Source: an uncultured Eubacteriales bacterium (GTDB lineage: Bacteria > Bacillota > Clostridia > Christensenellales > Borkfalkiaceae). Taken from it: 64,000 bases of DNA. This document shows positions 60,385 through 64,000 of this stretch, piece by piece. Positions within the stretch are counted from its first letter, which is position 1. Every line of letters starts with the position of its first letter. A model generated the notes under the pieces. The model made no database searches. It saw nothing but the letters and a program-made list of their open reading frames with translations, and had not been told where the DNA came from. The stretch covers positions 279,021 to 343,020 of the forward strand of contig CAJLRM010000004.1 of NCBI GenBank assembly GCA_905209085.1, in the 5' to 3' direction. A program made the position numbers and the translations under genes.

Positions 60385-62106
60385 TCAACGCTCGCCCGTT
60401 TTCTTCGCCCGCTCTATTTTTTGCGACTTGATTTTTCCCTCTCCGATCCGCCAAATAAAATCGGCGATTTTCAAAGCCGCGGGGCGGTGCGTGACGATAA
60501 GGCAGGTTTTATTTCGGAGCGCTTTTAGATTTTCCAGCACCCGCTTTTCCGTTTCTTCATCCAAAGCGGAGGTGGCCTCGTCGAGCAGCAGCACGGGACG
60601 GCGGGAAAGGAGCGCGCGGGCAATGGCAAGCCGTTGAAGCTGTCCCTCGGACAGCCCGTTTCCGTCCTCCCGCAGAGAGGTGTTCAATCCCTGCGGCAGA
60701 TCGTAAACGAATTCCGCGGCGGCGGTCGTTAAGGCTTCTCGGAGTTCCTCCGCGCCGGCGCCTTCCGGGGGCGCGAACAGGGTAAGAATTTCCGCAACGG
60801 AGCCCGAAAATAAAAAATTTTTCTGCGACACATAGGCAAACAGCGCCCGATCGCCGCTCGTCAGCGAGCGGGCGGAGCGAATGCCCTCGCAGCTTTCCGA
60901 TTCGAGAAAAAAACCTCCGCTTTCGGTCGGATAAATATTTAAAAGCAGTTTTAAAAGCGTCGTTTTCCCCGCGCCCGACTTTCCCGTAATGCAGACGATG
61001 TTTCCCCTTGCAAACTCCGCGCACGCGCCTTCGAATATTTTTTCTTCCCCGTATCCGAAAACGAGATCCTGCGCGGCAATACGAGAGAACGAGTCTGAAC
61101 TTTCGGTTTTATCCGAAATCCCGCAAGATTCTCCCGGAAAATCGTCTATTTCCGCCAACCGTTCCCCGCTCGCTTCCCGTGCGTAATAGAGAGGCAAAAG
61201 CGACGAAAGCGCCGTTAAAGGCTGTTGAAGTTGTCCCAATAAGAGAACGACGGACAACGTCGTTCCGTAATCCGTGCGCCCGCGAACAATACCCACACAG
61301 CACCAGACGACGGCAAAGAGCAATCCGATGCCGCTCAAAAAGGAAAAACCTCCGTTTAAACAGGCGCGGAAGCGGGCTTTCTTCATTCTTTTGTCGCAAT
61401 ACTCTCCCAGCAACAGCCTCGATTTCTCCGCCGTTTTTTGCTCCGCGCCGTAGGCTTTCAATGTCACGACGGAGCCGAGGCTTTCCTGCATAAAAACGCG
61501 GCTTTTGCCTTCCGCTTCCGATACCTCTCTTTGGTAGGCCTTCGCCTTTTTTCTCAAAAGGATGCCGAGGGAGATGAGCGCCGCCGCTCCTATTGCATAC
61601 AGTGTCGTAAACAGCGGATCGAGCGCGAAGAGCGCGCAAAAGGCGCCCGCGCCGCGCACCAGCCCGCCCGACAAGGCGGGCATAAGTTTTGTCGTATCCG
61701 CAGCGACTTCCGCAGCGTCGAACGTAAGGCGGGACAACATATCGCCGCTGTGATATCGTTCCGTCTGCGCATAATCGGCGTACAGAAGAGCGCCAAACAA
61801 TTTTTGTTTCATCCCCGCGTACATTTTTGCCCGGCATTTTTCCGTTTGATAAGCATTCAGCATCTGCGCCAAAATACGCAGCAGCAAAAGGGCGAAAAGG
61901 ACGGCGGCAAAGAACAGCAGTTGCTTCCCGTTCTTTTCCGCCGCGGCGTCGATGAGATAGCGGACGAGGTAGGCAAACGCGACGCTCGCCAATGCGATGC
62001 AGACGGCGAGTACGGAAAGAACGGCGATCAAAGAGCGATAAGGCGACAGTTCCCTACGGAGCCACGCTTTTCCCTTCTCGTTTTTCTCTCTTTTCGCCTT
62101 TGACAT
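60385..62106 (-). CDS. ABC exporter (membrane and ATPase domains fused)
   Basis: 573 residues. Residues 1-310 hold six membrane segments; the ATPase domain follows with Walker A GKSGAGKTTLLKLL, signature LSEGQLQRLAIARAL, Walker B VLLLDEATSALDE and switch His in IVTHRPA. There is no N-terminal C39 peptidase, so leader removal would need another protease, perhaps the S24/S26-type protein encoded just upstream. It works as a homodimer. By context it exports the product of the operon. Confidence 0.92.
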   Translation of the reverse strand: MSKAKREKNEKGKAWLRRELSPYRSLIAVLSVLAVCIALASVAFAYLVRYLIDAAAEKNGKQLLFFAAVLFALLLLRILAQMLNAYQTEKCRAKMYAGMKQKLFGALLYADYAQTERYHSGDMLSRLTFDAAEVAADTTKLMPALSGGLVRGAGAFCALFALDPLFTTLYAIGAAALISLGILLRKKAKAYQREVSEAEGKSRVFMQESLGSVVTLKAYGAEQKTAEKSRLLLGEYCDKRMKKARFRACLNGGFSFLSGIGLLFAVVWCCVGIVRGRTDYGTTLSVVLLLGQLQQPLTALSSLLPLYYAREASGERLAEIDDFPGESCGISDKTESSDSFSRIAAQDLVFGYGEEKIFEGACAEFARGNIVCITGKSGAGKTTLLKLLLNIYPTESGGFFLESESCEGIRSARSLTSGDRALFAYVSQKNFLFSGSVAEILTLFAPPEGAGAEELREALTTAAAEFVYDLPQGLNTSLREDGNGLSEGQLQRLAIARALLSRRPVLLLDEATSALDEETEKRVLENLKALRNKTCLIVTHRPAALKIADFIWRIGEGKIKSQKIERAKKTGER

Positions 62107-62138
62107 AATCCGATTCTCTTTTGTATCCTATTTTTTCT

Positions 62139-62570
62139 TTATCGTCTTTCTTTTCCGAAGCGAAAACAGCGTTTTACTTTCCTCTTGACGCGATACAGAA
62201 AACGGCGCAGGGGATAATTTTTGACGCGTCGCCGCGCATAGCGCGTCCAGCGCGCGTCCGAACACGCGCAGTAGACGTCTTTGCGGAAAAAACCCGCCAA
62301 AACGCCCAAGATCTGTCCTTCCTCAACCAATTCTTCCGCATAGCAGTTGTCGCCGCGCAGCACATAACAGCCGTTTGCGATTGCGATTACGCGATGCAGC
62401 AAATATTTTCCGTCACGCTTATAAAGCGCCACGTCGAGAGGTTTCAGACGGCTTTTTGCGGGCAGGATCACGACGAGATCCCGTCCCGATTTAAGCATCG
62501 GCAGCATACTGACGCCCGCCGTCGCCCCCACGTACTTTCCCTCCCGTATGAGAATCTCCTCGATTTTCAC
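62139..62570 (-). CDS. S24/S26-type signal peptidase-like protein
   Basis: 143 residues from GTG 62570, chosen because AAGGAAGCGGAGAG precedes it; a longer TTG-started frame overlaps the PqqD gene. The catalytic Ser is S21 in GVSMLPML. Where bacterial type I peptidases have Lys, this protein has H59 in LHRVIAI, as in the ER/archaeal Ser-His type, and GDN follows at 73-75. No clear membrane segment is present, and the C-terminus is very basic (KRKVKRCFRFGKERR). It may process a peptide precursor. Confidence 0.8.
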   Translation of the reverse strand: MKIEEILIREGKYVGATAGVSMLPMLKSGRDLVVILPAKSRLKPLDVALYKRDGKYLLHRVIAIANGCYVLRGDNCYAEELVEEGQILGVLAGFFRKDVYCACSDARWTRYARRRVKNYPLRRFLYRVKRKVKRCFRFGKERR

Positions 62571-62610
62571 TTTATCTCTCCGCTTCCTTAAAACGAATCC
62601 GAAAAGATGT

Positions 62611-62874
62611 TCACTCGGCAAACCCGTGTTCGAAAAGGATTTTTATAAACCGTTTCACATCGCGGCGGGCGACGTCCTCCGCTACTTCGTATTCTGCACA
62701 GAGGGAGGCAACGGCGTCTTTTTCGCTGTGATCTTCGAGAAAATAATTCCAAAGAAAAGTACCCGTTTCGTTGAGCTTAATCATTCCCCGAAAGTTAGTG
62801 CCCTTCTCTCCTACGGGAACGGCGATATTTTCCTCGCCCACCCTGCGCACGATAAATCCCTGTTTAATTTTCAT
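62611..62874 (-). CDS. PqqD-like peptide-binding protein
   Basis: 87 residues with the PqqD fold pattern: a short beta N-terminus, MIKLNETGTFLWNYFLED, then ASLCAEYEVAEDVARRDVKRFIKILFEHGF. PqqD/RRE proteins hold the leader of a ribosomally made peptide for its modifying enzymes. It is encoded between the HPr-kinase-like and peptidase-like genes, the same company it keeps in paeninodin-type lasso clusters. Confidence 0.88.
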   Translation of the reverse strand: MKIKQGFIVRRVGEENIAVPVGEKGTNFRGMIKLNETGTFLWNYFLEDHSEKDAVASLCAEYEVAEDVARRDVKRFIKILFEHGFAE

Positions 62875-62950
62875 AAAACCGCCTTTTAAAAAGTGTCTGC
62901 CGCAAATCTATCTCCGATTATGGGAATTGTTCAAAAAAATAAATTTTGCT

Positions 62951-63688
62951 TTACCTATTCTCTCTGCGCGAATCGTTTTTTACATACGAGCCGCCCGTCA
63001 TCCCCTCAAAAGCCGTTTTTACGGCGCCTTCCGAAATGTCGCAGCGAAGGAGATAGGCGGGAACGCAAATCAGGAGCTTATCCGCGAGAGATAAGGTCGC
63101 TTCCAATGCCTCTTTTTCCGACGGCAGAAACAGCTGTTTCAATAGCCGCACCGAAACCTCTTTCCCGGAAAGCTTTTGAAGCCGGTTTTCCTTTCCGCGT
63201 TCCAGAAAACAAAGCGCCTTTAACGAAACTTTTTCCCGTTCTCCCTTGTTTTCCTTGCCTGTCCAAGGCGTTCCGAAGGCGTAAAAACGCCCCTCTTCCA
63301 AGCCTAGAACGGGCTTATCTCCGTTGAGAATTTTAGCGCGGGGCAGATATTGCGTCCATAGCTCCGCGTGGGTGGATTTTCCCGCGCCGCTCCTGCCGAG
63401 AAAGGCATACCCCTCGTTTTCGTATTCCACGACGGCGGCGTGAATCAGCATCCGCCCGAATTTCGGAAGTTGACGACATATGCTGCGCAACAGGCAAATA
63501 TTTTCGACGTATCCGTCCGAATGGCAAAAAGACGCCTCCCGCTCTTTGAAAAATTCATCTTGTGACACTTCGACGGAAAAATCCCAGGAAGAACGCTGAT
63601 CTTCGGAAAGATAACCGCCGCAAAATTTCTCCGTAAAAGGGTATCGGTTATTCAGATTTATCCGTAAACCTGCCAGGTCGTAAATCAT
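62951..63688 (-). CDS. HPr kinase-like serine kinase
   Basis: 245 residues from ATG 63688. The P-loop GRSGAGKSTHAELW is at about 98-111, followed by ILNGDKPVLGLEEGRFYAFGTPWTGK, both typical of HprK-related kinases that phosphorylate the C-terminal Ser of some lasso peptides. It lacks the HprK N-terminal domain and the HprK signature. A TTG-started frame from 63721 is open too, but it would begin upstream of the predicted transcription start. It is the first gene of the operon. Confidence 0.85.
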   Translation of the reverse strand: MIYDLAGLRINLNNRYPFTEKFCGGYLSEDQRSSWDFSVEVSQDEFFKEREASFCHSDGYVENICLLRSICRQLPKFGRMLIHAAVVEYENEGYAFLGRSGAGKSTHAELWTQYLPRAKILNGDKPVLGLEEGRFYAFGTPWTGKENKGEREKVSLKALCFLERGKENRLQKLSGKEVSVRLLKQLFLPSEKEALEATLSLADKLLICVPAYLLRCDISEGAVKTAFEGMTGGSYVKNDSRRENR

Positions 63689-63721
63689 CCCAAGATTCCG
63701 CTTCCAATTTTTAGTATCCAA

Positions 63722-63750
63722 ATTATACCATATAATTTCCCTTCTGTCAA
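63722..63750 (-). promoter_or_regulatory. full-consensus promoter of the peptide-modification operon
   Basis: On the minus strand TTGACA (63745-63750), 17-bp spacer, TATAAT (63722-63727). The predicted +1 is near 63715, which fixes the first gene start at ATG 63688 and leaves no room for a precursor gene before it. Confidence 0.85.
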
Positions 63751-64000
63751 TATCTGAAAAAAAATAATATTTTTTCCCTCAAACATCCCGATATTATTTT
63801 AAATTAATAATCAAAAATATTTATTTATTGAATTTTAATCCAAAAAAAGAAGGGGCTCTTCTTCCTAAGAACTCCTTAAAAAAGCAAAAACTAATATTTT
63901 TCGGACGAAACGATGCCTCCTTTTCTCAAAACGAAAAATCGCCGTTTGCCTCTTACGCGTTTTTCTATGACAGCGCTCCCTCTTCTTTCTCCAATCCTCC
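63751..64000. other. AT-rich right edge of the window
   Basis: No ORF with a ribosome-binding site was found. A T-rich minus-strand segment near 63845 after GAAGAAGAGCCCCTTC may end an upstream gene. Short minus-strand frames are open to the window end but cannot be judged. Confidence 0.4.

Noticed and set aside
1..64000. CRISPR arrays, rRNA genes, phage structural genes
   Set aside because: I saw no regularly spaced repeats of CRISPR size, no rRNA sequence and no capsid, tail or terminase genes.
63870..64000. Minus-strand frame ending in EKY near the right edge as a gene end
   Set aside because: Only about 35 codons are visible, two other frames are equally open, and no family can be recognised.

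Overview
The window looks like a chromosome segment of an uncultured, probably gut-dwelling member of the Clostridia. It carries a meso-DAP/lysine gene (lysA), the Firmicute synteny block scpA-scpB-ytfI-ytfJ-dacB-rluB, a SpoIIM-like protein, Gram-positive style lipoproteins, a GlgC/GlgD pair and many textbook sigma-A promoters (TTGACA-17-TATAAT). Sporulation is suggested by ytfJ and SpoIIM but not proven. Genus cannot be assigned from sequence alone.

Layout. 0-9 kb, plus strand: spoIIM-like, dacF-type carboxypeptidase, lysA, then a run from an M50 protease through scpA, scpB, ytfI, ytfJ, a second D-Ala-D-Ala carboxypeptidase and rluB. 8.9-12.2 kb: lexA with its own SOS box, a divergent 8-cysteine mini-protein, hflX and a tyrosine recombinase. 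12.6-23 kb, minus strand: a complete glycogen cluster (glgB, glgC, glgD, glgA, glgP, GH13 glucosidase). 23.8-29.1 kb: coaE and polA, tRNA-Leu(CAA), a regulator with two GntR winged helices. 29.1-31.9 kb: an AT-richer mobile island with a broken type III methyltransferase, an integrase, repeats and a 36-residue ORF. 32-36.2 kb: a cytoplasmic hybrid histidine kinase and enolase, the latter behind a consensus promoter with a perfect 34-bp palindrome at the start site. 36.3-55 kb: an 11-gene minus-strand glycan-use operon (two ABC permeases, binding lipoprotein, GH123/DUF4091-like lipoprotein, further lipoproteins, a TIM-barrel protein, GDPD, Gfo/Idh oxidoreductase, GH112 phosphorylase, MFS carrier) with a divergent AraC regulator. 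56-57.1 kb: no convincing protein gene, but a strongly foldable RNA candidate on the minus strand. 57.1-63.7 kb: a membrane protein, a flavin reductase-like protein, and an operon of HPr-kinase-like protein, PqqD-like protein, S24/S26-type peptidase, ABC exporter and nucleotidyltransferase.

How the genes work together. The glycogen genes give synthesis (GlgC/D, GlgA, GlgB) and breakdown (GlgP, GH13). The 36-55 kb operon reads as capture of a galactosyl-N-acetylhexosamine-containing glycan at the surface, import, and intracellular phosphorolysis by GH112. The last operon resembles the tailoring and export half of lasso-peptide (paeninodin-type) clusters, but no precursor or cyclase gene is visible here, so its substrate is unknown.

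The most unusual signals are three genes whose -10 box lies exactly 6 nt before ATG (leaderless mRNAs), several perfect palindromes (46 bp, 34 bp, paired 13-bp sites before glgA), the candidate structured RNA near 56.5 kb, and the orphan peptide-modification-like operon at the right end.
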